From: Terriglobia bacterium
Lineage (GTDB): Bacteria; Acidobacteriota; Terriglobia; Bryobacterales; Bryobacteraceae
Direction of reading: 5' to 3'
DNA length: 64,000 bases
NCBI GenBank assembly: GCA_020073305.1
Contig: JAIQFK010000006.1
Span: 1-64,000, forward strand
In this document: one piece after another, positions 17,200 to 27,000 of the stretch
Layout: each line of letters opens with the position of its first letter
How positions within the stretch are numbered: position 1 is the first letter of the stretch
Made by a program: the position numbers and the translations under genes
The notes under the pieces: generated by a model
What the model saw: only the letters and a program-made list of their open reading frames with translations
Told to the model about the DNA's origin: nothing
The model's database searches: none

Positions 17200-17787
17200 A
17201 TGGCCGTACTGATCTCTCTGCTCCGCGGCGTCAACGTCGGGGGCCACCACAAGATCAAGATGGACGCGCTCCGAGCGCTCTATGGATCGCTTGGACTACG
17301 CGACGCACAGACCTACATAAACAGTGGCAATGTGATTTTCAGAAGTGACGCGCGGGACCTCGATCCGCTACGTAAACGAATCGAGAAGGGGATCGAGAAG
17401 AACTTCGGCTTTCACGCCGACGTCATGATTCGCACGTGTTCTGAACTAAGAAAAGTGATCGCAGGAAGCCCGTTTGCGAGGCGGCGCGACATCGATCCAA
17501 AGAAACTCGCCGTCCTCTTTCTTGCCGCTGCACCCAGCCCCGAAGCTCGGGAGCAGGCACTGCGCATTGAGGCCGATCCCGAGGAACTGCGGATTGCCCG
17601 CCGGGAACTCTATATTTATTTTGCCAACGGCATGGCGCGGCCGAAGCTGTTACCGGCACTTCTCGAGAGAACGCTCAGGACTTCCGGGACGGGCAGAAAC
17701 TGGAACACGGTGACGAAGTTGCTTGAGCTGGCCGAGAGGATTACTTCGGGCGGCGGGGGCGCTGTTTCGGGGAAATCGATCGGATGA
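17200..17787 (+). CDS. DUF1697 family protein
   Basis: 195 residues from the start used. The N-terminus A-V-L-I-S-L-L-R-G-V-N-V-G-G and the block T-Y-I-N-S-G-N-V-I-F are the family signature. Start at 17200 is favoured by GGAG five bases upstream and by the usual family beginning; the frame extends to 17155. DUF1697 proteins are small, cytosolic, widespread and without an established biochemical role. The last 47 bases overlap the end of the converging DUF1801 gene. Confidence 0.85.
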   Translation: MAVLISLLRGVNVGGHHKIKMDALRALYGSLGLRDAQTYINSGNVIFRSDARDLDPLRKRIEKGIEKNFGFHADVMIRTCSELRKVIAGSPFARRRDIDPKKLAVLFLAAAPSPEAREQALRIEADPEELRIARRELYIYFANGMARPKLLPALLERTLRTSGTGRNWNTVTKLLELAERITSGGGGAVSGKSIG

Positions 17788-18238
17788 CAAGCTGGCCGGG
17801 CGCGGCGGGGTCGATGGGCTGGATGGCACGCTGCAGTGCCGCCGCGATGAGCTGTTGAATAGCGGGCTGATCCAGATCCGACGCAGAGTCGAGCACGATG
17901 TAGCGCACGACGTTGCCGCGGCCTGCCAGCAGTTTGTTCGGATCAGGCAGTTTCGGCGCGGCCTGGAGGAAAAACAGGCTTACCCATCTCGGGTATAACG
18001 CGATGGAGAAAATCGCGTGCGAAGCTTTGTCCGACGGACCAAATCCGATGGCGAGCGCGTTGTAGTTGTCATAGACAAGCTGTGTAGCACCAGGCAGCCG
18101 GGCGCGCATTTTCGCCAGGCAGGCCCGCGCCAGCGCCGCGATCTCCGGCGTGTACTTGTCCAGGAAGCGGTCAAGCTGGGTTCCGGGAGAGTCGTCCTTC
18201 GTTTTTGTTTTCGGTGCCGGCATGCAACCAGTCTGCAT
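17741..18238 (-). CDS. DUF1801 (YdhG-like) domain protein
   Basis: 165 residues, cytosolic. The features Y-D-N-Y-N-A-L-A-I-G-F-G, a middle F-S-I-A-L-Y-P-R-W-V-S-L-F-F and L-L-A-G-R-G-N-V-V-R-Y-I match the DUF1801 fold, whose function is unknown. The C-terminus is basic (R-P-R-R-P-K). The 3-prime end overlaps the DUF1697 gene tail to tail. An internal Met at 18223 is an alternative start. Confidence 0.75.
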   Translation of the reverse strand: MQTGCMPAPKTKTKDDSPGTQLDRFLDKYTPEIAALARACLAKMRARLPGATQLVYDNYNALAIGFGPSDKASHAIFSIALYPRWVSLFFLQAAPKLPDPNKLLAGRGNVVRYIVLDSASDLDQPAIQQLIAAALQRAIQPIDPAAPGQLVIRSISPKQRPRRPK

Positions 18239-18273
18239 GAAGTTGACGAAGAGTGCCAGGTTCTGAGCCTCGC

Positions 18274-19521
18274 TTAGCCGACAGTTGCGTTCGCGCTGGT
18301 GTTGCCCGCAAACTTGTCAGCCCATCGAATGCGCGCGGTCAGTTGCATCACCACGAAGAGGGTGACGATGCAGCCGATGGTGACGGTGAGAGCGCTGAAT
18401 CCCTTGATGAAGAACGCATACGAGAAAAGCACCAAGTAAATCAATTGGGCCGAACCGGCTTCGACCACGGCGAACCGTAACCCGACCACCAGGCGCAGAT
18501 AGCTGACTACCAGAAACACCGATACGACGGAGCAGATGAGGAAGGCAAGGTGGATGGAGATGTGGTCGACCAGATACGCGAGCAGCAGGTGGAAAGCAAA
18601 GAACGCGGCGGCGAGGAAGAAATAGTTCATGGGATGGAGGTCGATGTTGCGGAGCGTGCTGATGATGAACATCAGGAAGAAGAACAGCAATAAAGACACG
18701 GGGGCGAAATAGCTGATCTCGCCGGCCAGCGGACCGGGCTGCAGTTTGTGGGGCATGGTCATGCCGATCTGGAATCCGGAGATGAGATTCTTGTAGCGCC
18801 AGGCAAGGTCCCAGCCGGTGGAGGTTTCCTGTTTGCTGCTGGGGGAGAGCGTGTCCGGGGGAAAGTCGATCTGCTTGAAATTGGTTTTCATCGAGAGCTC
18901 GAAATCGCGTGACTGCGCGATCTCGTCGCCGAGTTTGTAGCGCCAGCTTTCCAGGCCCTGCGAGCGATAGGCGCTGCGGAGGGTCGCAGTTGCATCCGGA
19001 GCGAGGGGCGCTGAAACGAAGACGCCGTGCTTGTCTGCGATGAACGGAAGCGGGCGGCCGTTTACTTCCATGGTGACGCCATCATAGACGGCTTGGTCGG
19101 CGGGAAATTTCAAGTGGAAAGTCACGAGCTGCGGCTCGGATGTCGGGTTGTGGAAGGTGTAGACGCCGGCAAAGTCGACCACGTAGGTGCTGTACCAGAG
19201 CAATCCTTTCTGGCGGTAGTCGAGAGCGAGGCTTACGTTGACGCGGCTGCTTTCCGGAGCCAGGCAGACCGTCGTGTGGCGTGTTTGGGTGCGTGCGGTT
19301 TTCCGGCCATCGGTTTCGGTCTCGCTCCTTTCTTGGTCGACCTTGACATAACTGGCGGCCGGTGGGCGCTGTTCCTGAGCGGCGCCCCAAATGGATGCGA
19401 CACCGGGCTTTAGTTTGGCGTCCGATTCATTAGTGCGCGAGGTGATGCTGCCGGCGAGAATGAACCAGGCGATGCTGGTGCAGGCGAGGATGAACGTGAT
19501 GGCAATGATACGTTTCAGCAA
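18274..19521 (-). CDS. CreD-like inner membrane protein
   Basis: 415 residues. A signal-anchor helix (about 5-25) is followed by a long extracytoplasmic beta-rich part (about 50-265). Then come about six membrane helices; the first, P-V-S-L-L-L-F-F-F-L, and the H-P-M-N-Y-F-F-L-A-A-A motif match the C-terminal membrane domain of CreD/CbrA-inducible proteins. It begins with TTG, supported by GGAGG eight bases upstream. CreD proteins are linked to envelope stress and beta-lactam response, but no CreBC-type two-component system is seen here. The family assignment rests on the membrane half. Confidence 0.65.
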   Translation of the reverse strand: MLKRIIAITFILACTSIAWFILAGSITSRTNESDAKLKPGVASIWGAAQEQRPPAASYVKVDQERSETETDGRKTARTQTRHTTVCLAPESSRVNVSLALDYRQKGLLWYSTYVVDFAGVYTFHNPTSEPQLVTFHLKFPADQAVYDGVTMEVNGRPLPFIADKHGVFVSAPLAPDATATLRSAYRSQGLESWRYKLGDEIAQSRDFELSMKTNFKQIDFPPDTLSPSSKQETSTGWDLAWRYKNLISGFQIGMTMPHKLQPGPLAGEISYFAPVSLLLFFFLMFIISTLRNIDLHPMNYFFLAAAFFAFHLLLAYLVDHISIHLAFLICSVVSVFLVVSYLRLVVGLRFAVVEAGSAQLIYLVLFSYAFFIKGFSALTVTIGCIVTLFVVMQLTARIRWADKFAGNTSANATVG

Positions 19522-19591
19522 GGGAGAGGCCTCCGATCGAGATTCTCATTACACAGAAAAGCACTTTTCGATCCAAAGTTGCGGCCATTCA

Positions 19592-19686
19592 GAAAAATGG
19601 GGACAGGCAGCGCCGTCCACGCGCCGATGAGGCGGACCCTGGTGATTCGGCTTATCAAGCGGCTTGGGACGGCGAAGCCATTTTTC
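19592..19686. repeat. REP-like nested palindrome with GGGGACAG core
   Basis: GAAAAATGG at 19592-19600 pairs with CCATTTTTC at 19678-19686. Inside it, CGCCGTCC at 19611-19618 pairs with GGACGGCG at 19667-19674, and shorter symmetric steps lie further in. The outer left arm runs straight into GGGGACAG, the same core found in the palindrome at 35236. It lies in the 233-base gap between the CreD-like gene and the ADOP permease stop. A dispersed extragenic palindrome is the simplest reading. Confidence 0.5.
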
Positions 19687-19754
19687 AACCAACCGTGTCT
19701 GAGGGGATACGGGCGTGTCGCGCCGTAGACACCGTGAATGGTCCCGAGCAGAGC

Positions 19755-22175
19755 CTATTCTTCGCGGAGAGCGGATGCGGGTTCGATCAAGGTCGCGCGG
19801 CGCGCGGGGAGCCAGGCGGCAGTGAAGGCGATGGCGGCCATCAACAGGGCCGCGAGAGCGAACGTGAGTGGATCGCGGGGACTGACGCCGTAAAGGATGG
19901 GTGAGAACTGGCCGCCGATGGCGAGTGCCCCGAGCACGCCCAGAAGTGTCCCGACAGCGAGCAGGACGGAGGTCCGGACGAGAACGAGGCGCATGACCTG
20001 GGGGCGGCTGGCGCCGATGGCGATGCGAATGCCGATCTCGCGGCGTCGGCGCGCGACCGCGTACGCCATCACACCGTATACGCCGGTGGCGGCGAGTACG
20101 ATGGCCAGGCCTCCGAAGGCTCCCAGCATGGATGCGGCCAGGCGCGCGGGAAGCAGCGGGACCCGCAGGTGGTCGTCGAGACTACCGGCCTGATAGAAGG
20201 GCAGCGTGGGATCGAGATTGTGGACGGCCTGCTGGATCATGCCGACGACTTGGCTGGCGGGCAAAGAAGATCGCGCCACGACCGTCGTGGTGGCGTTGTA
20301 GTGCTGGGAGGCGGGCCAGAAGAGCGCGAGTTTAAGGCCGTCGCTGAGTGACAAATACTTGCCGTCTTCGACAATGCCGACGATTTCCGTCGAGCCGCTG
20401 TTTCCTGAGCGGAACCGCTTGCCCAGGGCATTCTCGTTGGGGAACAGACTCGCGGCGAAGGCTTGATTGACGATGGCGACGGGCCGCGTGTTTTTTTGGT
20501 CGTGCTGGTCGAAAGCGCGGCCGGCTATGAGGCGGGTCTCCATGGCGCGGAAGTAGCCAGGATCCACCATGTAATAGTGCGCGTCGGGGGTTTCACCGGG
20601 GCGCGGTACGGGTTTTCCTTCGGCGAAGACGGAGGTTGTCGACTGGTCGAGGCTCAGGGGGAGGGAATTGGCGAAGGCGGCTGATGTGATGCCGGGGAAT
20701 GCGGCAACTTTCTCGATCAGCCGATGCTGAAACTCGCTGCCGCGTGTTTCGTCGTAGCCAGCGAGACCGAGATCCACGGCGACCGCAACGGCGTTTCGCG
20801 GATTGAAACCGAGGTTGATGGTCAGGGCGCGCTGCAGGCTTCGCACCACGAGCACGGTTCCGATCAGCAACACGACCGAGAGCGCGATCTGCGAGGTCAC
20901 GAGCACTTCGCGCAGATGCCACCGGCGCAGGCGCGTATGGAACGCCGCATTTTTGAGCGCGGGAATCAGATCGGTTCGGGCTGCCTGGAGCGCTGGAGCG
21001 AGGCCGAACAGCAGTGGGGTCAGCAGGCCGGCGGCTGCTGTGAACGCCAGGACGCGGCGGTCGATGGCAAAGTCCATGGTGATGGGAACGTCGATGGGCG
21101 GACGCCACGCGGCGAGCGCATCCACCAGCCAGACGGCCAGGAACAAACCACCGGCAGCGCCGGCCAAAGACAGCAGGAAGCTCTCGGCGAGGAGTTGGCG
21201 GACGAGCCGCCATCTGCCGGCGCCCAGGGCGAGCCGGAGGGCAATTTCCCGGCGCCGGTCGGAAGCGCGCGCGAGCAACAGGCTCGCCAGATTCGTGCAG
21301 GCGATCAGCAGCACGAGCCCGGCGAGGCCCATCAGCACAGCGGCAAAACCGATAACACCGCCGCGGAGCGTGTCGCCCATAAGACCGGGAGGCGTCAGAT
21401 AAATCCGCAGACCCTGCAGTTCGGGAGTCTCGCGGCCCATCTGGGCGGCAACAGCGTTGAGATCGGATTCTGCCTGGCGTTGGGTAACGCCGCGTTTCAA
21501 CCTGCCCACGGTCCAGAGATTCCAGTCACCGCGTTCATTGATCCATGGGTTGCCGGGTTCAATCTGCAGTTCCATGGCGATGGGGACCCAGAATTCGGGC
21601 CTGAAAATGAGCTCGGTTCCGAAGAAACCACGGGGCGTGACGCCGAGGATGGTGTAACCGAGACCGTTGATCTTCACCGACTTGCCTACGATGGCGGGGT
21701 CGGCGGCGAAGCGGCTTAGCCAACTGTTGTAGCTGAGGACGACGACCGGGTGCGCGCCAATTTTCTGGTCGTCCGCCGGAGTTAATGTGCGGCCCAGGAG
21801 CGCGCGGACCCCGAGGACGTCAAAGTAATTTCCCGTTACCTCATAGCCCCAGACGTGGGCGTTGTTGCCGTGCTGGCTCATGTTGACGGGAGCGACGCGG
21901 ATGCCGATCAAACCTGCAAGGCTTTGGTTGCGATCCCGGAGGTCTCTGTAATTGGGGTAGGACTGGTTAGCGCCTGCCCTGTTGCTGTTTAGCGATGCCA
22001 GTTCCTCGGGCCGCTCGACGGGCAGGGGCCGCAGCAACAGTTTGTTGATGGCGCTGAACGTGACCGTGTTGGCGCCGATGCCGAGTGCCAAGGTGACAAT
22101 GGCGGCGAAGGCGAAGCCCGGGCTTTGCCTCAAGCGGCGAAAAGCGAGCCGGAAGTCTTGCAACAGGTAGTCCAT
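19755..22175 (-). CDS. ADOP-type ABC transporter permease (MacB/FtsX-like)
   Basis: 806 residues with the acidobacterial duplicated orphan permease layout: M-D-Y-L-L-Q-D-F-R-L-A-F-R-R-L start, a first membrane helix around A-I-V-T-L-A-L-G-I-G-A-N, a MacB-like periplasmic domain, then FtsX membrane blocks, a second MacB-like domain, and a final FtsX block ending in the P-A-R-R-A-T-L-I-E-P-A-S-A-L-R-E-E signature. No ATP-binding subunit lies next to it, which is typical for this family. Substrate unknown. A REP-like palindrome follows its stop. Confidence 0.92.
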   Translation of the reverse strand: MDYLLQDFRLAFRRLRQSPGFAFAAIVTLALGIGANTVTFSAINKLLLRPLPVERPEELASLNSNRAGANQSYPNYRDLRDRNQSLAGLIGIRVAPVNMSQHGNNAHVWGYEVTGNYFDVLGVRALLGRTLTPADDQKIGAHPVVVLSYNSWLSRFAADPAIVGKSVKINGLGYTILGVTPRGFFGTELIFRPEFWVPIAMELQIEPGNPWINERGDWNLWTVGRLKRGVTQRQAESDLNAVAAQMGRETPELQGLRIYLTPPGLMGDTLRGGVIGFAAVLMGLAGLVLLIACTNLASLLLARASDRRREIALRLALGAGRWRLVRQLLAESFLLSLAGAAGGLFLAVWLVDALAAWRPPIDVPITMDFAIDRRVLAFTAAAGLLTPLLFGLAPALQAARTDLIPALKNAAFHTRLRRWHLREVLVTSQIALSVVLLIGTVLVVRSLQRALTINLGFNPRNAVAVAVDLGLAGYDETRGSEFQHRLIEKVAAFPGITSAAFANSLPLSLDQSTTSVFAEGKPVPRPGETPDAHYYMVDPGYFRAMETRLIAGRAFDQHDQKNTRPVAIVNQAFAASLFPNENALGKRFRSGNSGSTEIVGIVEDGKYLSLSDGLKLALFWPASQHYNATTTVVARSSLPASQVVGMIQQAVHNLDPTLPFYQAGSLDDHLRVPLLPARLAASMLGAFGGLAIVLAATGVYGVMAYAVARRRREIGIRIAIGASRPQVMRLVLVRTSVLLAVGTLLGVLGALAIGGQFSPILYGVSPRDPLTFALAALLMAAIAFTAAWLPARRATLIEPASALREE

Positions 22176-22338
22176 ACGTGTCTACGCGCAATGTACCGCG
22201 AGATCAGTGAGTTTGCGGCCGCGGAATGAGGTTGAAAGCCTGAGCGGTGCCCGTTTTTGGGACGGCGGTGTTTCGGATGCGAGCAGTTTGACCTGTGGAT
22301 CGTGCGACCAATCGCGCCCGAGCGGAATCACTAACTCC

Positions 22339-23358
22339 ATGCCGAAAATGCGCGCGGTACAGGTCTCACGCCCCGGTGGGCCGTTGGAAATGATAGAGCA
22401 AGAAATTCCGGAGCCGGGCTACGGATCGGTACGAATCAAAGTGCAGGCCTGCGGAATCTGCCACAGCGATACGCTGACCAAGGAAGGAGGCCTCCCAGGT
22501 CTTCAGTATCCACGCGTGCCGGGACATGAAGTGGTTGGAGTCGTGGATGCTGTGGGATCGGGCGTCGCCCGATGGACGGTTGGCCAACGCGTCGGAGTGG
22601 GCTGGCATGGCGGCAACTGCGGGTACTGCGATGCGTGCCGCCGCGGGGACTTCTTTGCCTGCCAGACGGCCAAGCACATCACCGGGATCACTTCTGACGG
22701 AGGATACGCTGACTACATGATCGCTCGCGCCGAAGCGCTTGCCGTGGTTCCCGAAGAGTTGTCCGCGGTGGAGGCGGCGCCGTTGATGTGCGCCGGCATC
22801 ACGACGTTCAACGCCCTTCGAAACAGCGGAGCGCGTCCCGGCGATTTAGTGGCTGTACTTGGGTTGGGCGGGCTGGGGCATCTGGGGGTTCAGTTCGCCG
22901 TAAAGATGGGCTTTAAGACCGTCGGCATCGCACGGGGGAAGGACAAGGAAGCGCTGGCCAGAAAGTTGGGCGCGGGGTACTACATCGATAGCCAGGCAGC
23001 GGACCCTGCGGCCGAACTTCGCCGAATGGGAGGCGCCCAGGTCGTCCTGGCAACGGTGACCAATGGGGATGCAATGAGCGCTGTTCTGGGAGGCCTGGCC
23101 GTCAACGGAACGCTGATGGTCATTGGAGCGGCGGGGTCGCTCGAAGCGTCTCCCTTGCTGCTCCTGTCAGGCCGGCGGAAAATTGCGGGCTGGTATTCCG
23201 GCACGTCGATCGATTCGCAAGATACCCTCTTGTTCAGCGTGCTCTCCGGCGTGCGCTCGATGAATGAGGTGTTTCCGCTGGATCGAGTGAACGAGGCTTA
23301 CGAGCGCATGCTGAGCGGCAAGGCGCGGTTTCGCGTGGTTCTCACGACGGGGAACTAG
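22339..23358 (+). CDS. Zinc-dependent alcohol dehydrogenase
   Basis: 339 residues, medium-chain dehydrogenase/reductase. The catalytic zinc site is C-G-I-C-H-S-D and G-H-E-V-V-G; the structural zinc cysteines are in G-N-C-G-Y-C-D-A-C-R-R-G-D-F-F-A-C. The NAD(P) motif is G-L-G-G-L-G-H-L-G. Start at 22339 (M-P-K-M-R-A-V-Q-V) gives the usual family length; the frame extends to 22207 without homology. It is divergent from the permease and overlaps the vapC stop by four bases at its 3-prime end. Confidence 0.92.
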   Translation: MPKMRAVQVSRPGGPLEMIEQEIPEPGYGSVRIKVQACGICHSDTLTKEGGLPGLQYPRVPGHEVVGVVDAVGSGVARWTVGQRVGVGWHGGNCGYCDACRRGDFFACQTAKHITGITSDGGYADYMIARAEALAVVPEELSAVEAAPLMCAGITTFNALRNSGARPGDLVAVLGLGGLGHLGVQFAVKMGFKTVGIARGKDKEALARKLGAGYYIDSQAADPAAELRRMGGAQVVLATVTNGDAMSAVLGGLAVNGTLMVIGAAGSLEASPLLLLSGRRKIAGWYSGTSIDSQDTLLFSVLSGVRSMNEVFPLDRVNEAYERMLSGKARFRVVLTTGN

Positions 23359-23795
23359 CCGCGCGGGATTAGCGGGTTGACCACACGCACGCCCGCGAAG
23401 CGGGAGAAATCGCGGTCGGCGGACCAGAGTTCACGGACGCCATGGAGCCGGCAGATGGCAAAGATTCTGGCATCGTGCGTGGCGGGGCCGGTGATGCGGC
23501 CGGATTCTAATGTGAGCTTCAGTTCATCCCAGTAGCCGGCGGCTTCCCCGATGACGTGACATGAGGGAGTCTCGAACCAGGCCTCGACCGTACGAATGGC
23601 TTCGCGAAGTGGAGTTGGAGGACGGAAGACTTTGAGATGGGTCACAATGCCGAGAAACTCATGCACGCAAGGCCAAGGAATCGCCCAAGGCGAACCGCTA
23701 TCGGCGAGCTCGGTCAGAGATCGGTCGGCCAGTTTGTGCCAAGGTGAGTCCTCCCGATGTGCGTACACGAGAATGTTCGAGTCAATCGCGATCAT
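23355..23795 (-). CDS. vapC: PIN-domain toxin, VapC type
   Basis: 146 residues. PIN ribonucleases cleave specific RNAs using a cluster of acidic residues: Asp5 (M-I-A-I-D-S-N), Glu46 (H-E-F), then Asp in A-T-H-D-A-R-I and Asp in S-A-D-R-D-F-S-R-F are all in place. Length and the N-I-L-V-Y-A-H start fit the TIGR00028-like VapC group. Its ATG overlaps the antitoxin stop by four bases, as expected for a translationally coupled toxin-antitoxin pair. Target RNA unknown. Confidence 0.9.
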   Translation of the reverse strand: MIAIDSNILVYAHREDSPWHKLADRSLTELADSGSPWAIPWPCVHEFLGIVTHLKVFRPPTPLREAIRTVEAWFETPSCHVIGEAAGYWDELKLTLESGRITGPATHDARIFAICRLHGVRELWSADRDFSRFAGVRVVNPLIPRG

Positions 23796-24028
23796 CCGCC
23801 GCGGCCTTCATAGATGAGTGCACGGATCGTCTCCCAATCGTGAATCAACTGGCCGGTCCCCTTGAAGGTGACCTTGCGCAGGCGGAAGGGTTTTTTGAGG
23901 CTCCGCTCCTGCTCCAGGGTGCGGCGCAGTGAGCTTTCGATGACTTCGCGAAACGTCAAGCCACGCTGGGATGCGTACTTCCGGGCTTCCTTGAGCAGTG
24001 CGTCCGGGATTTCGACCGTGGTCTTCAC
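23792..24028 (-). CDS. vapB: VapB-type antitoxin
   Basis: 78 residues beginning with GTG. The N-terminus K-T-T-V-E-I-P-D-A-L-L-K-E-A is a ribbon-helix-helix DNA-binding start, and the tail (about 50-78) would wrap the toxin. It neutralises VapC and represses its own promoter. Direct and inverted copies of a TATGGGT word lie immediately upstream and are a good operator candidate. Confidence 0.88.
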   Translation of the reverse strand: MKTTVEIPDALLKEARKYASQRGLTFREVIESSLRRTLEQERSLKKPFRLRKVTFKGTGQLIHDWETIRALIYEGRGG

Positions 24029-24040
24029 ACCCGCAGTCTA

Positions 24041-24076
24041 CCATACATATGGGTGCATGAATATGGGTGTATGGGT
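24041..24076 (-). promoter_or_regulatory. Candidate VapBC operator
   Basis: Three copies of TATGGGT occur at 24048-24054, 24062-24068 and 24070-24076, and CCATA/TATGG form a short inverted repeat at 24041-24052. The cluster starts 13 bases upstream of the vapB GTG and runs to the stop of the subtilase gene. Antitoxins of this class bind short repeats at this place; binding itself is inferred. Confidence 0.5.
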
Positions 24077-24079
24077 CAT

Positions 24080-27000
24080 CTATTGTACGGGAAGATTCGC
24101 CGTGGGCGAGGCGACACCGTTGATCTTGAGCACCACGGGCTGGATGCCGGGCGACACGCCGGACGGAATCGTGACGTTTACCTGGTACAGGCCGGAATAG
24201 GACGGCGCGAGACCGCTGAACTGGACGAAGGCTGGTTGTCCGCCGATGGTGACATCAGGCAGCGTGGTGGTGTGGATGAGCGGCGGCGGAAGAGGCGCCG
24301 GCTGTCCGGTGGGCAGGGCGGTGTCCACGGGTCCGAGGCCGTTGGCGTAAAGCTCGATGGTCTCGCCGCGCAGGGCCGGGTGGGAGGAAGTGATCACGTT
24401 GCCGGATGCATCGCGCGCGGCCAGGAACGTGCCGGCGATGAAAAATGCCGGCGAGTATGGGGCCAGCGGCAGCGCGTAGAGCGGACCCTGGCTGTCCTGG
24501 ACGGTGACCTTGATCAGTGCCGAGGTCTGGCCCTGCAACTCCCAAGGCACCTGCAGGTTCAACTGCGTGGGACTGACGTAGTACATCCGGCCGGGCAAAC
24601 TCAGGCCGGCGCCGGGCACGTCGAAACTCACGCTGATGCCGTTGATGCCGAGAGGCAGGAAGGTGGTGACCTCGGCGCCGGTGCTGTCACTGAGACCCGT
24701 GCCAAACAGAGAAATGTAGGAACCCGGAGCAACTCCCTGCCCGACTTGAAAGCTGGCGGCATTGACTGCTCCGTTGGGAGAGATGGTGGGCGCGAGGCGA
24801 GCGAAGCCATCGAATAAAATCTTCATGCCGCCCGCCGTGGCGGCGAACTCCTGAGTGCCCGGAGTCGGGCCGCACGTGACGGTGGCGAAACCGATGCCGG
24901 TGGATTCGGTGGTGGAGTCGGTGTTATTCGCCCCCTGCACGATTTGGCCGCCGCCCTGCGTTACGCTCCACTGGATGGCGCTGTTGGGGATCTGGACGCC
25001 GAACTGATCGATCATCTTGAAGCCCACACCTCCTTCAGGAAGCCCCTGGCCCACGGTGCAATCGAAGCCGTTACTCAGTACGGGTGTGATGTTGAAGGGC
25101 ACCCCATCCCCGACGACGTACAGGTACGGGACATGCAGTGTCTTGGCCCCACCGGTAATCACCACGAATCCATCGTAGGAGCCTGCGGCGGGCATGGAAC
25201 CGCCCAGCGTTACGGTGATGGTGCTGGTTTGTCCTGGGCCGAGCGAAAGGCTGCTCTTGCTCAGAGTCACGTGGGCGTTGGTATCTTGTACCCGCGGGAC
25301 GATGCTCAGGGACAGATTCGCCGTCGAGGAACCGGAGTTTTCGATCTCGAGTTGCTGGCCGGCGGGGAAGGAACTGCCCTGGTTCAGGATGCCGAAAGAG
25401 AGCGTGGCCGGCCCGGCGGTGATGTTCGTCAAGACCGCGGCGTTGGCATCCAGCAAACCGGCGCCGGCAGAGACCACCGCGGCCCCCCCGTTTTCATCCG
25501 TGAGACTCTGGGCGGCCGTATTTACCACGGCGGATTTCAACTGGAGACCGGTAAAGCCCGGGTTCTTTTGCTTTACCAGAGCGGCGGCGCCGGCGACGAG
25601 CGGTGTCGAAAAGCTCGTGCCGTCTGCCACCGCATAGCCATTGGGGCTGTACAGATCGCCATTGGGATCCAGACTCTCTGCCGCCATGTAGAGATCGGTC
25701 GCCACGGCCGTGACGTCGGGCTTTACGGCACCGGTAATGGAAGGCCCGCGCGAAGAGAAGAACGCGATAAGGTTCGGCGTCTGCGACGCGGGAATCAGAT
25801 CCTCCAGGGTCACGTGATAATTTGCGTGGGCATCGATGAAGGTCTGGAGCGCGGAACCACCGGTGACGCCGATCAAGATGGCGGGAATGTTGGTGCCGGA
25901 CAGGCCAACTGGCGAGTCTGAAGTATCGGTATTCGGATCCCAGATAATCACTCCGACGGCGCCGGCGTTCTGCGCGTTGGTCACCTTGTCGACGAAGTTG
26001 CATGTGCCGCGCTCGATCAGCGCAATGGCGCCATCCAGCGACCCGGCGGCAAGCGCGCTGCACCCGAGAGGATCGCCAGAAATCTTACCCACATCCCGCA
26101 ACGGCGCGGTCAAAGGCCCGGATGGCTGGGGGCCATCGCCGAATTGTCCCTGGATCAACTGCAGCACGGAGGGCACGCCGCTGCCGCTGACTTGGACACC
26201 GGAAACCCAAGTGTGCGAATTCGTGCTGCCGCCGGCGGCAATGGCTGAAGGCGCATCGCCAGGAGAATCGATGGTGTTCAGCGTGGCCGCATTCTGATTT
26301 TGGCCGTCGCCGCCTTCGTTACCCGCGGCAGCTACCACCAGCATGCCAGCTTGCACAGCATTCTCCACTGCGGCGGCTTCGGGGTCACAGGGCGTTGTGC
26401 CGGTCAGGCCGCAGGCGGGGCCTTGATCGAGCGGGCCGGAAAACGTCGTGGTGCCGAGGGAAAGCTCGGCGATGTCCATTCCATCGTTCAAAGCATCCTC
26501 GACGGCTTTGATGATCACGTCGCCCGTACTGAAATTATTGATTTCGGGCGAGCCGAAGACTTTGTAGTTGCCCAGGAAGGCTTTGGGCGCCATGCCGGTG
26601 ATGGTGCCGGCGGGACCGGTGTTGGTCTCTCCGCCTGCGCACATGGCCACCGCGGTGCCATGGCCATCCAGATCGCGCGCCGAGTAATCGTCGGGGCGTG
26701 AAGTGGCGGCGGGATTCGATCCGGTGCCGGCGGCCAGTTGCGCGACGTAACTGCGCGCCACGATGACCTTGTTGTTGGTGAAGCTGGTGCAATCGGACGG
26801 CGTGTTGCATTTCGGAAAACCGGATGGAACTGTGAGCTGGTTGTCCTGGAAAGCGGGGTGGGAATTGTCGATGCCGGTGTCGATGATGGCGATTTTGACG
26901 CCTCTTCCGGCTCTCCCCTCACCACCCACCAGCGTCCACGCGGCAGGGCCATTCAGCAAGGGTACGGCGGCGTTCAGACTCTTGCGGAAACGGCGCAAGG

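Noticed and set aside
24053-25921. Plus-strand frames inside the subtilase region
   Set aside because: Shadows of the subtilase coding strand.
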